From contig JANYDQ010000225.1 of NCBI GenBank assembly GCA_025363555.1, positions 1 through 34,483 on the forward strand: a stretch of 34,483 nt of DNA, read 5' to 3'. The stretch is from Bacteroidota bacterium. Its GTDB lineage: Bacteria > Bacteroidota > Bacteroidia > 2-12-FULL-35-15. Of the stretch, positions 1-7,913 are shown in pieces; the stretch's first letter is position 1; every line of letters begins with the position of its first letter. Both the position numbers and the translations under genes were made by a program. A model generated the notes under the pieces. It saw nothing but the letters and a program-made list of their open reading frames with translations, was not told the DNA's origin and ran no database searches.

Positions 1-422
1 ACATCGAGCAACGATTTCACATACCATTTTATTTCAGTGATATCTTCCTCCGCCTGTGGTTTTAATTTTTCGGTACTCGGACTAAACATCATGTACCAAT
101 GCGATATTTTCAAAACATTTTTTTGAGGCATGAAATAGGTATGGTAGGTAGCCAACAGTTTTGACTTCACCTCCACCTGGCTCAAACCACATTCCTCCAT
201 CACTTCCCTTCGTGCTGCTACCGTTTCTGTTTCTCCAATTTCAATTTTCCCTTTGGGTAAATCCCAGCATCCTTTCCTGTAAATGAGCAATACCTGCTGC
301 AGTTCATTTTCCACAATGCCTCCCGCAGCTTCTATAATTTCATATTCGGCGGAAAAAGATTCGAATGCTTTAATTGCATTTGAGGCATGCAAAACCAATC
401 CCTTACTTTTATTATCATTCAA
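1..422 (-). CDS. NUDIX hydrolase, 5'-truncated and cut by window edge
   Basis: Minus-strand reading frame running off the left edge. It contains a complete NUDIX box, GKIEIGETETVAARREVMEE followed by CGL, which fits G-x5-E-x7-REV-x-EE-x-G-L. NUDIX enzymes use this helix to bind Mg2+ and cleave nucleoside diphosphate-linked substrates; the substrate here is unknown. The flanking text (IIEAAGG before the box, WDLPKGK at its start) is typical of Bacteroidota NUDIX proteins, which usually have about 70 more residues at the N-terminus. No in-frame ATG exists; the only plausible start is a TTG at 422-420. Just upstream lies the terminator of the neighbouring gene, so the natural 5' end looks lost. 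Family call is firm; whether the gene is functional is doubtful. Confidence 0.8.
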   Translation of the reverse strand, partial: MNDNKSKGLVLHASNAIKAFESFSAEYEIIEAAGGIVENELQQVLLIYRKGCWDLPKGKIEIGETETVAARREVMEECGLSQVEVKSKLLATYHTYFMPQKNVLKISHWYMMFSPSTEKLKPQAEEDITEIKWYVKSLLD

Positions 423-465
423 AAAAAAACAACCCCATCTTTTTTTTAAAAGCAGGATTGTTTTT
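421..465 (-). terminator. Terminator of the 232-aa gene
   Basis: On the minus strand AACAATCC (plus 455-463) pairs with GGGTTGTT, followed by nine T (plus 421-429). It lies 18 bp after the stop of the 483-1181 gene. The loop side contains ATCCTGCTTTT, resembling ATCCTGCTCTT in the terminator at 34377-34415. Confidence 0.6.
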
Positions 466-482
466 AATTCATAATTCCATGC

Positions 483-1181
483 TTACCCTTTATAAGCCAC
501 AGTAATAGTATCCGATTCCAAACCTATTTCAGCATTTTTATAAACCCCTCTTACCTGCAAATCCACGCTTTCTGCTTGCCCGGCAGCGGTAAGCTGGCGG
601 AAATAACCGAATTTTGAACCTCTGAAAGTTGTTACCAGTTTTAATGGTTGCCCGGTGATGGCGGCATACAGGTTATGAACTTCGATAATGGAGCTATCGG
701 TATGAATAATAATTTCGTGAGGAATTACTTTTACAGTTAATGTTGGTTTATACGTGTCTGTTTCAAAATTTTGAAGCGGACCTAAAATAGTCATTGCATC
801 GCCAATGGTATCGTCAAAATTATCATTTGCCATCCATATAGTTCTGCGGTTTTCAATAAAATGCCAGATACCTGCTTTACCCTGTACCGGAGGTACTCCC
901 AAAGTGGGTGTTACCGGAAATGGGTTCATAGCCTCTAACACATTGCCATCCAGCAACTGGTCTTCATACGTGGTTAGCCCTTTTACCCAACTGTTAAAAG
1001 TTACACGACTGCTGTTGATAAATAAATTCAAGGCATTGGCACCTTGAATCCTTTCTTTGTCTGCAGTAGGAATACCTAATGTGGTATTATAAACTCCCAC
1101 TTTGTCTGCAATATTATTTAATTGAGCGCTTGCACCCGCTTTTGTGGGTTTTCTCCACGGTCCTCTGATTTGTATTAGCAT
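483..1181 (-). CDS. Unknown 232-aa protein downstream of repeat array 1
   Basis: I do not recognise this family. The 232-residue protein has no signal peptide and no membrane segment. The first half (residues 1-75) looks alpha-helical, with LGIPTADKERIQGANALNLF; the second half is rich in beta-type segments and ends in a hydrophobic strand, DTITVAYKG. A helical N-half followed by a fibronectin-like C-half also fits the 249-aa protein at 33597-34346, although sequence identity by eye is low. It starts at ATG 1181, has a dedicated terminator, and lies about 75 bp after repeat array 1. A well-formed promoter at 1691-1720 would transcribe the array and then this gene. Coding is likely real; function unknown. 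Confidence 0.75.
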   Translation of the reverse strand: MLIQIRGPWRKPTKAGASAQLNNIADKVGVYNTTLGIPTADKERIQGANALNLFINSSRVTFNSWVKGLTTYEDQLLDGNVLEAMNPFPVTPTLGVPPVQGKAGIWHFIENRRTIWMANDNFDDTIGDAMTILGPLQNFETDTYKPTLTVKVIPHEIIIHTDSSIIEVHNLYAAITGQPLKLVTTFRGSKFGYFRQLTAAGQAESVDLQVRGVYKNAEIGLESDTITVAYKG

Positions 1182-1249
1182 AGTTTTTAAGTTTTAAGGG
1201 TTAATTATTATTTATTTTGTTTATTATATTGATTTTCAAGTAATTAAAT

Positions 1250-1669
1250 TTATGCCGCTCGGGATTTATTCGTTAATTCCCGTGAATTAATGATTAATTC
1301 CCGTGAATGAACGGTTAATTCACGGGAATTAGTCGTTCCCTTGGCTAAGTGAAGAGTTCCATTGGCTAAGTGAAGAGTTCCATTGGCTAAATGAAGAGTT
1401 CCGTTGGCTAAATGAAGAGTTCCCTTGGCTAACTGAAGAGTTCTCTTGGCTAAATGAAGAGTTCCCTTGGCTAAATGAAGAGTTCCCCCGACTAAGGAAA
1501 TTGCAGATTTTCTATAAAAACTAAAAATCCGACTACGAACATTTTCGCTGCCGGACTTTAGTATATGGGAATAAAATTTATTTTTAAAACTTAGGCGGTG
1601 AGTGAGTGTGTGTGTACAAACACTACCTTTCAGAGGCATTGCATTAAATGAGTGGTTATCTGTTTGCAT
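1250..1669 (-). CDS. Possible leader ORF running through array 1
   Basis: An open frame starts at ATG 1669, about 15 nt after the expected transcription start of the promoter at 1691-1720, and reads 139 codons through array 1, giving heptads such as TLHLAKG and then NSRELTV. It stops at 1250, 69 bp before the 232-aa gene. Because 21 is divisible by three, an open repeat unit automatically stays open, so the array part is weak evidence for coding. The first 60 residues resemble nothing I know. It could be a leader peptide or not be translated at all. Confidence 0.22.
   Translation of the reverse strand: MQTDNHSFNAMPLKGSVCTHTLTHRLSFKNKFYSHILKSGSENVRSRIFSFYRKSAISLVGGTLHLAKGTLHLAKRTLQLAKGTLHLANGTLHLANGTLHLANGTLHLAKGTTNSRELTVHSRELIINSRELTNKSRAA
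1256..1497 (-). repeat. 21-bp repeat array 1 (two repeat families joined)
   Basis: Seven full 21-bp units (plus 1340-1486, consensus CTTGGCTAAATGAAGAGTTCC) and a partial eighth to 1497, joined directly to three units of a second 21-bp family (1276-1296, 1297-1317, 1318-1338) built on ATTCCCGTGAAT or its reverse complement ATTCACGGGAAT, plus a degenerate end from about 1256. The period is exact across both families. The first-family core contains GAA-N3-TTC, the second a 12-bp near-palindrome with a 9-bp spacer. It lies in the leader of the 232-aa gene. Confidence 0.9.
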
Positions 1670-1690
1670 TTTTTGTGAACTTTTGTTCGA

Positions 1691-1720
1691 CAAATGTATG
1701 ATTATTTTCGATTTCTGCAA
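1691..1720 (-). promoter_or_regulatory. Promoter for array 1 / 232-aa gene
   Basis: Minus strand TTG (1718-1720), 19-bp spacer, TACATTTG (1691-1698): a full match to the Bacteroidota -33/-7 pattern. Transcription would start near 1684 and run through array 1 into the 232-aa gene. Confidence 0.65.
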
Positions 1721-1725
1721 AATAT

Positions 1726-1760
1726 AAAAAAAAGAGGGCAACTTTCGCTACCCTCTTTTT
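1726..1760 (-). terminator. Terminator after the infB fragment
   Basis: GAGGGTAGC, GAAA loop, GTTGCCCTC (two G-T wobble pairs), flanked by A and T runs on both sides, so it may work both ways. It lies about 30 bp after the infB stop and is separated from it by the simple repeat TTCTAATATCTAAATTC, which also occurs near 29283 and 32567. Confidence 0.7.
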
Positions 1761-1789
1761 AGAATTTAGATATTAGAATTTAGAATTTT

Positions 1790-2522
1790 TTACAGCTTTG
1801 CTTTCACCTCCACCATTTCATATCCTTCTATAATGTCGCCTTGTTTAATATCATTAAATCCATTGATGTTTAGTCCACATTCAAAACCTTTTGCCACTTC
1901 TTTGGCATCGTCTTTAAAACGCTTTAATGAACCCAGCTCCCCTGTGGTGAACCACAATGCCATCGCGAATAACACGTATTTTGGTGTTGCGGGTAACATT
2001 TCCGTCCAGCACCATACAACCTGCTATGGTGCCCACTTTGGTAATAGTAAATACTTCGCGTATTTCTATATTGCAAACTATTTTTTCTTCAAATTCAGCA
2101 GCCAGCATACCTTCCATGGCGGCTTTAATTTCGTTAATGGCATCGTAAATAATAGAATACAAACGGATGTCAATCTGTTCGGTTTCGGCTATTTTGCGGG
2201 CTGTAGCCGATGGGCGAACCTGGAAACCGATAATGATGGCATTGGAAGCCGAAGCCAGCAATACATCCGATTCGGAAATAGCTCCTACCGATTTATGAAT
2301 AATTTTTACCTGTGCTTTTTCGGTAGAAAGTTTTTGAAGCGAATCTGCCAGTGCTTCCACCCAGCCATCCACATCACCTTTCACAATTACATTTAATTCT
2401 TTGAAATCACCAATAGCAAGTCGTCTTCCAATTTCGGCCAGGGTAATGTGTTTGTGCGTACGAATGCCTTGCTCGCGCTGCAACTGCAAACGCTTGGCAG
2501 CTATTTCGCGGGCTTCGCGGTG
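1790..2522 (-). pseudogene. infB: infB 3' fragment (translation initiation factor IF-2), frameshifted
   Basis: Two overlapping minus-strand frames together read as the C-terminal ~240 residues of bacterial IF-2, which delivers initiator tRNA to the ribosome. Visible landmarks: [61 protein letters not shown], then [23 protein letters not shown] and [12 protein letters not shown]. The frame breaks at RDGIVVH/TGELG: one extra base at plus 1946-1947 (GTGGTG where GTGTG would restore the frame). The similarity stops abruptly upstream at a TAA (2525-2523) directly before the REAREIA block, so the GTPase domain is missing. A tryptophan stands where IF-2 normally has serine in DGSVEAL. A functional infB must exist elsewhere; this is a remnant, or a misassembled end of it. 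Confidence 0.85.
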
Positions 2523-2776
2523 TTAGCTGCTGTTACAGCGGTTGCTATCAAAGCACCTTTTGCCTGGATATCGACATTGCTGTCGGCAGGATACGAATGA
2601 GTTGTTTGCTCACTCCACTATTTTTTCGCCTGCTAATTTGTCATAGTTTCACTATTCGGACCGCCATTTGACTATCCGCACCGGATTTTTATTAATCTGC
2701 CGGGCGGCTTATTCTGTTTGTTAACAGGGCATTTTCAACAGCTAATAATTTTCAGATGGCAGAACTAAAATTTCAC
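2523..2776. other. Gene-free stretch between infB fragment and secA
   Basis: No complete gene. On the minus strand a short frame joins the infB break (it includes [20 protein letters not shown]) but has stops around it and no start; I do not recognise it. It may be leftover DNA from whatever recombined with infB. Confidence 0.4.
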
Positions 2777-2784
2777 TACTTTTG
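2777..2784 (+). promoter_or_regulatory. secA -7 box
   Basis: TACTTTTG fits TAnnTTTG, 31 bp before the secA ATG. No clear TTG at the -33 position. Confidence 0.45.
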
Positions 2785-2815
2785 CATTCCTTTAATTAAA
2801 AAATAAATAAATTAC

Positions 2816-5800
2816 ATGTTAGATTTTTTTACAAAAAGTGTTTCCAAATTATTCGGAACCAAATCAGATAGAGATTTAAAAGAGATTCAACCCCTATTGG
2901 AAAAAATATTGGTGGAGTTTCCCAAACTTGCCAACATTTCCAACGACCAGCTTCGGGAGAAAACCATAGAGTTCAAAAAACAGATTATTGATTTCTCTTC
3001 CAAAGAAAGAAAAGAAATTGAGGACATACAAGCAAAAATAGAGGCAGAGGAGTCAATGGATGTGGAAGCAAAAGAGTTGCTGTACGAGGAAATTGACGGG
3101 CTTGAAAAAACCATAGTTGAAAATAACAAAGAAATTTTAGAGCAACTCTTGCCCGAAGCTTTTGCAGTGATGAAAGAAACGGCAAGACGTTTCAAAGAAA
3201 ATGCTGTGCTGGAAGTAACTGCAACGCAAATGGATAAAGACCTTGCGGCAGAGCGCACTTCCATTGAAATTAAAGGCGACAAAGCCTATTGGAAAAACAC
3301 ATGGGATGCAGCAGGAATAGAGGTTACCTGGGACATGGTGCATTATGATGTGCAGTTAATCGGGGGAATTGTGTTGCACCAGGGAAAGATAGCGGAGATG
3401 GGAACGGGAGAGGGAAAAACACTGGTGGGTACTTTGCCAGTTTACCTGAATGCCTTGAGCGGACTGGGTGTTCATGTGGTTACGGTAAATAATTATTTGG
3501 CAAGAAGGGACTCTCAATGGAACGGACCGCTGTTCGAATTTCATGGTTTAACGGTGGACTGTATTGACAATACCGACCCAAACTCTGAAGAGCGCAGACA
3601 GGCATACCTGTCCGACATTACTTTTGGAACGAATAACGAATTTGGTTTTGATTATCTGCGCGACAACATGGCACGCAGTCCGGAAGATTTGGTGCAGCGC
3701 AAACATAACTATGCCATTGTGGATGAGGTGGACAGTGTATTGATAGATGATGCACGAACCCCGCTGATTATTTCGGGACCTACCCCAAAAGGCGATAACC
3801 AGGAATTTGCACCCCTCAAGCCACGAATAGAAAAATTGGTAACCGCACAAAAGGCGTATGTAAACACCGCACTGACGGATGCCAAAAGATTATTTGCCGA
3901 AGGCAAAACAGGAGAAAAAGAAGGCGAAGGTGGAATGGCACTGCTGCGCGCATACAGGGGATTGCCAAAGAATAAAGCATTGATTAAATTTTTGAGCGAG
4001 CCGGGCGTACGGGTGGTTTTGCAGAAAACAGAAAATTTTTATATGCAGGACCAATCGCGGGAAATGCACAAGGTAGATGCTGAATTGTATTTTGTGATTG
4101 ATGAGAAGCATAACTCCATAGAGCTTTCAGAAAAAGGGTTGGAATTAATTTCTTCTTCTTCCGAAGATGCCAAATTTTTTATGCTGCCTGATATAGGTGA
4201 AGAAATTGCAACACTTGAAAAATCGAGCCTTTCGCTGGAAGAAAAAGTGAAACAGAAAGAAGAACTGATTCGGGATTATTCCATCAAATCGGAACGGGTG
4301 CATACCATTAACCAGTTGCTAAAGGCGTACACGCTGTTCGAGATTGATGTGGAGTATGTGATTATGGACGGAAAAATAAAAATTGTGGATGAGCAAACCG
4401 GGCGTATCATGGAAGGAAGAAGGTATTCGGACGGGTTGCACCAGGCAATAGAAGCGAAAGAAAATGTGAAGGTGGAAGATGCCACGCAAACTTATGCAAC
4501 CGTTACCTTGCAAAATTATTTCCGGATGTACAGCAAACTGGCCGGTATGACCGGAACTGCGGAAACAGAAGCCGGGGAGTTCTGGAGTATTTACAAGCTG
4601 GATGTGGTGGTGATTCCTACCAACAGACCCATATCACGTATCGATTCGGAAGATTTGGTGTATAAAACAAAACGCGAAAAATACAATGCCGTTATTGAAG
4701 AAGTAGGCAAATTTGTGGCTGCCGGAAGACCCGTGCTGGTGGGAACCACCTCCGTGGAGATTTCGGAATTATTAAGCCGTATGTTAAAACTGCGCGGCAT
4801 TAAGCACAATGTATTAAATGCAAAGCAACATCAACGGGAAGCGGAAATAGTGCAGGAAGCAGGGCAGTCAGGAACGGTTACCATTGCTACCAACATGGCG
4901 GGAAGGGGTACGGATATTAAACTGGGACCGGGAGTGAAAGATGCAGGTGGTTTAGCCATTGTGGGTACCGAACGCCATGAGTCGAGAAGAGTGGACAGGC
5001 AGTTGCGCGGACGGGCAGGAAGACAGGGAGACCCAGGTTCTTCACAGTTTTTTGCTTCGCTGGAAGATGATTTGATGCGTATGTTTGGCTCTGAACGTAT
5101 CGCTAAACTGATGGACAGGATGGGCATTGAAGAAGGGGAAGTAATACAGCATTCCATGATTACAAAATCTATTGAGCGGGCGCAAAAGAAAGTGGAAGAG
5201 AATAACTTTGGTACCCGAAAGCGATTGATTGAATACGATGATGTAATGAATTCGCAACGAGAAGTGATTTATAAAAAACGCAGGCATGCCCTGTTTGGTG
5301 AACGACTGGCAATTGATATTGCTAATTCCATTTACGATACCTGCGAAACCATTGTGAATGAATACCACGATGTGAAAGACTTTGCCGGATATAACATGGA
5401 AGTGCTCCGGGTGCTGGCTATTGAATCGCCAATAAACGAAAACAATTTTGAAAGCCTGGATGCACAGGAAGTAACAGAGAAATTATATCACCAGGCGGAA
5501 ACAAATTATACGAACAAAAATAATTTTATTGCATCGAATACCGTCCCGGTAATAAAAGATATGTTTGAAAATCCGTCTAATCACTATACTGAAATTCTTG
5601 TTCCGCTTAGCGATGGTATAAAAACATTGCAGGTGGCGGTGAACATGGAACGAGCCATAGAAACCAAAGGGCGCGAAGTGGTGTTGAACCTGGAAAAAGG
5701 AACGGCACTTTCGATGATTGATGATGCATGGAAAGAACATTTGCGCGAAATGGACGAGTTGAAACAATCGGTTCAGAATGCAGTGTATGAACAAAAAGAC

Positions 5801-6115
5801 CCCTTATTGATTTACAAATTTGAATCGTTCGAATTGTTTAAACGAATGATAAGTGAGGTGAACAAAGAAATGGTTTCGTTCCTGATGCGCGCTAATTTGC
5901 CAAACGAAAATAATCAGCAGATACAACAAGCCAGGACACAAGCACCACAACGACAGCCACAAACGCAAACCAACAGAACGGAAACCTCCGGAACGGAAGA
6001 GCCGCAGCAACAACGCCCTAAGCCACAACCCGTGAGAGTGGAGCAAAAGATAGGACGAAATGACCCTTGCCCATGCGGAAGCGGAAAAAAATATAAAAAC
6101 TGTCACGGGAAATAA
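2816..6115 (+). CDS. secA: Protein translocase ATPase SecA
   Basis: SecA uses ATP to push unfolded preproteins through the SecYEG channel. The 1,099-residue length is usual for Bacteroidota. Visible: the start [20 protein letters not shown]; Walker A GTGEGKT near residue 197; NNYLARRD; the DEAD-type box VDEVDSV near 301 with [12 protein letters not shown]; the preprotein-binding insertion; [45 protein letters not shown]; a Gln/Pro-rich linker; and a SEC-C zinc-binding tail, [20 protein letters not shown]. The Bacteroidota insertion between the helicase halves (around 340-460) accounts for the extra length over the E. coli enzyme. It stands alone, with its own -7 box and terminator. Confidence 0.98.
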   Translation: MLDFFTKSVSKLFGTKSDRDLKEIQPLLEKILVEFPKLANISNDQLREKTIEFKKQIIDFSSKERKEIEDIQAKIEAEESMDVEAKELLYEEIDGLEKTIVENNKEILEQLLPEAFAVMKETARRFKENAVLEVTATQMDKDLAAERTSIEIKGDKAYWKNTWDAAGIEVTWDMVHYDVQLIGGIVLHQGKIAEMGTGEGKTLVGTLPVYLNALSGLGVHVVTVNNYLARRDSQWNGPLFEFHGLTVDCIDNTDPNSEERRQAYLSDITFGTNNEFGFDYLRDNMARSPEDLVQRKHNYAIVDEVDSVLIDDARTPLIISGPTPKGDNQEFAPLKPRIEKLVTAQKAYVNTALTDAKRLFAEGKTGEKEGEGGMALLRAYRGLPKNKALIKFLSEPGVRVVLQKTENFYMQDQSREMHKVDAELYFVIDEKHNSIELSEKGLELISSSSEDAKFFMLPDIGEEIATLEKSSLSLEEKVKQKEELIRDYSIKSERVHTINQLLKAYTLFEIDVEYVIMDGKIKIVDEQTGRIMEGRRYSDGLHQAIEAKENVKVEDATQTYATVTLQNYFRMYSKLAGMTGTAETEAGEFWSIYKLDVVVIPTNRPISRIDSEDLVYKTKREKYNAVIEEVGKFVAAGRPVLVGTTSVEISELLSRMLKLRGIKHNVLNAKQHQREAEIVQEAGQSGTVTIATNMAGRGTDIKLGPGVKDAGGLAIVGTERHESRRVDRQLRGRAGRQGDPGSSQFFASLEDDLMRMFGSERIAKLMDRMGIEEGEVIQHSMITKSIERAQKKVEENNFGTRKRLIEYDDVMNSQREVIYKKRRHALFGERLAIDIANSIYDTCETIVNEYHDVKDFAGYNMEVLRVLAIESPINENNFESLDAQEVTEKLYHQAETNYTNKNNFIASNTVPVIKDMFENPSNHYTEILVPLSDGIKTLQVAVNMERAIETKGREVVLNLEKGTALSMIDDAWKEHLREMDELKQSVQNAVYEQKDPLLIYKFESFELFKRMISEVNKEMVSFLMRANLPNENNQQIQQARTQAPQRQPQTQTNRTETSGTEEPQQQRPKPQPVRVEQKIGRNDPCPCGSGKKYKNCHGK

Positions 6116-6136
6116 AACGTCTTAGCCCTTAAGGAA

Positions 6137-6176
6137 TAAAAAAATTCTGTTCTTTTATCAGGAACGGAATTTTTTT
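6137..6176 (+). terminator. secA terminator
   Basis: AAAAAAATTC-t-GTTC pairs with GGAAC-g-GAATTTTTTT; T-run at 6170-6176, about 20 bp after the secA stop. Confidence 0.75.
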
Positions 6177-6204
6177 ATCCATCTCCCTATATACTATTAA
6201 TTTA

Positions 6205-6288
6205 CTTTGGGCGTGGATACTAACCATCCCGGTAATTTTATCAGGCACCCTGCTATTTTGGATATTTACTGCTCTTGGTGTAAAATAA
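6205..6288 (+). pseudogene. C-terminal scrap of a PiT-type phosphate transporter
   Basis: A short frame reads LWAWILTIPVILSGTLLFWI then FTALGVK and stop (TAA 6286-6288). This matches my memory of the last membrane helix of inorganic phosphate (PiT) transporters, where AWxxTIP is typical. Nothing upstream continues the family, since the secA terminator precedes it at once. It is far too short to function and looks like a deletion scar. The assignment rests on one motif. Confidence 0.45.
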
Positions 6289-6375
6289 AAGTATCGTTTT
6301 AATTTTGAAGGTTGGGTATTTTAGAACTGGCAAATTGTATGAAACCTAACTAACGCCTTTCATTATAATATTACT

Positions 6376-6903
6376 TTAATATTTAACTAATGAAAAAATA
6401 TTTTCAGAATATCTTTTTAATCGTTCTTTGCCTTGCAGAAATTCCAGTTCAACAACAAAAGCAAAACCAGCAACCTTGCCTTCCTGCATACTTACTAACT
6501 TGGCTGCTGCTTCTGCGGTTCCTCCCGTAGCAAGTAAATCATCGTGAATGAGCACGTTCCAGTCTTTTTGAATTTCATCCACCTGCATTTCTATTTTCGC
6601 CCTTCCGTATTCCAAATCATACTCATAAGCCATTGTTTTAAAAGGAAGTTTGCCTGCCTTTCGCACAAGGATAAATGGAATGTTTAACTTGTTTGCCAAA
6701 GCGAACCCAAATAAAAAGCCACGACTTTCCACACCTATAACTGCATTGATATTTTTAGTGGAAAAATGTTTTGCAAACTCATCAATGATTTCGTTACACA
6801 ATGTTTGGTTATGAAAGATAGGAGTGATGTCTTTAAATAATATTCCCGGTTTCGGGAAATCCTGCACATTGCGAATGGTTTCTTGTATTTTTTGCTGTAG
6901 CAT
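6376..6903 (-). CDS. apt: Adenine phosphoribosyltransferase
   Basis: Purine salvage: adenine + PRPP gives AMP + pyrophosphate in the cytoplasm. The 175-residue length is typical of the family. Visible: DFPKPGILFKDITPIF at 14-30; VIGVESRGFLFG at 55-66; RKAGKLP at 81-87; and the PRPP-binding loop VLIHDDLLATGGTA at 117-130. The start ATG at 6903 lies only 3 bp after the stop of the helix-hairpin-helix gene, so the two form an operon transcribed from a -7 box at 7879-7886. All catalytic motifs are intact. Confidence 0.96.
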   Translation of the reverse strand: MLQQKIQETIRNVQDFPKPGILFKDITPIFHNQTLCNEIIDEFAKHFSTKNINAVIGVESRGFLFGFALANKLNIPFILVRKAGKLPFKTMAYEYDLEYGRAKIEMQVDEIQKDWNVLIHDDLLATGGTAEAAAKLVSMQEGKVAGFAFVVELEFLQGKERLKRYSENIFSLVKY

Positions 6904-6906
6904 ACA

Positions 6907-7857
6907 TTATTCTGTTTTTAAATAAGGTGCAATTTTACGGTATGTTTCGTCATCTACCAAATCTGTTTTCTTTATATCTTCAATATTTCTGAATTTCCCA
7001 TGCTTTTCGCGATAAGATATTATTCCATTAACTGCATTCCAGTTGAGGTAGGGGTGTTTTAATTCTCTTGAAGTGCAGGTATTAATATTTATTTTTTTTA
7101 TTTTCGATGCGTCCACCCAAACGTATTTTTCGATGGCATCATACTTTTCTTTATCAAATTTCCATAACTCCATCAGTTGTTCTTTTGAAGAATATCCTCC
7201 AAGTTCTTCTCTGTGTTCAATAATTTTCTTAGAATAAAATCCTTTGATTCCCCTGATTTTAATCAAGGTTAGAGAGTCTGCTGTGTTAAGTTCTACAAGG
7301 ATGACTTCGGTTTTGGGTTTCGAGGTTTCAGATTTAGCTGTATCCTTTCTTGCATATTTATGGTTTATTGTATCTGCTTTTCTTTCAGGAATAATAATGT
7401 ATGATTCTATTGATAAGTATAATTTCTCCTGGATACAATACATCTTTTTTACATCGGCTTTGCTTCTGAACTGTCCGCCCTTTTCTTCATAGTGCTTGAT
7501 AACGTATATTTGTTTATCTGAAAGTCCCATTCGTTTCCATTCACTTTCAGGAAGATTGTTCGGATTAAAATTAAACCGATCGCCTTTTGTGGTAGTTGAT
7601 TTATTCTCTTTAGAATAAGTTGTGTAATGTTTGTTTTGTCCTTCTTCTTTACCTAACGAATCAGATTGAGATTTTACTGAATCTGAAAAAGAACTTAACT
7701 GCTGTTCGTATTTTGAGAAATCAATTTTCTCTGAAGAAAAGAAATGCTGGGAAAAATTTAAGTAGAGAATGATTACAATAATTATTGCAAGCAATACAAG
7801 CGCCCCGTTTCGTTCTCGCCTGTGGTACGACATAAAATCACGAAAGAATTGTTTCAT
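6907..7857 (-). CDS. Membrane-anchored helix-hairpin-helix protein (ComEA-like repeats)
   Basis: 316 residues: one N-terminal membrane segment (about 18-35), a charged Ser/Lys-rich linker, then three helix-hairpin-helix modules at about 95-157, 187-248 and 255-315. Recognisable pieces are LSDKQIYVIKHYEEKGGQF, VELNTADSLTLIKIRGIKG and ININTCTSRELKHPYLNWNA. Such modules bind DNA non-specifically in ComEA, the periplasmic DNA receptor; Bacteroidota have many longer proteins of this type with no assigned role. Neighbouring apt is in the same operon, which gives no functional hint beyond a loose link to nucleic-acid salvage (inference). Confidence 0.85.
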   Translation of the reverse strand: MKQFFRDFMSYHRRERNGALVLLAIIIVIILYLNFSQHFFSSEKIDFSKYEQQLSSFSDSVKSQSDSLGKEEGQNKHYTTYSKENKSTTTKGDRFNFNPNNLPESEWKRMGLSDKQIYVIKHYEEKGGQFRSKADVKKMYCIQEKLYLSIESYIIIPERKADTINHKYARKDTAKSETSKPKTEVILVELNTADSLTLIKIRGIKGFYSKKIIEHREELGGYSSKEQLMELWKFDKEKYDAIEKYVWVDASKIKKININTCTSRELKHPYLNWNAVNGIISYREKHGKFRNIEDIKKTDLVDDETYRKIAPYLKTE

Positions 7858-7878
7858 TTTACGAATTACGAATAATTA

Positions 7879-7886
7879 CAAATTTA
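7879..7886 (-). promoter_or_regulatory. -7 box for the HHH-apt operon
   Basis: Minus strand TAAATTTG, 21 bp before the ATG at 7857. No clear TTG partner. Confidence 0.4.
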
Positions 7887-7913
7887 CAAATCAATAGTTG
7901 TTAATGCTTAAAA

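Noticed and set aside
1256-1497. CRISPR array
   Set aside because: Units are 21 bp with no unique ~30-bp spacers, and no cas genes are present. The same applies to arrays 2 and 3.
1833-2396. 187-aa plus-strand ORF
   Set aside because: Antisense shadow of the infB fragment; no family features.
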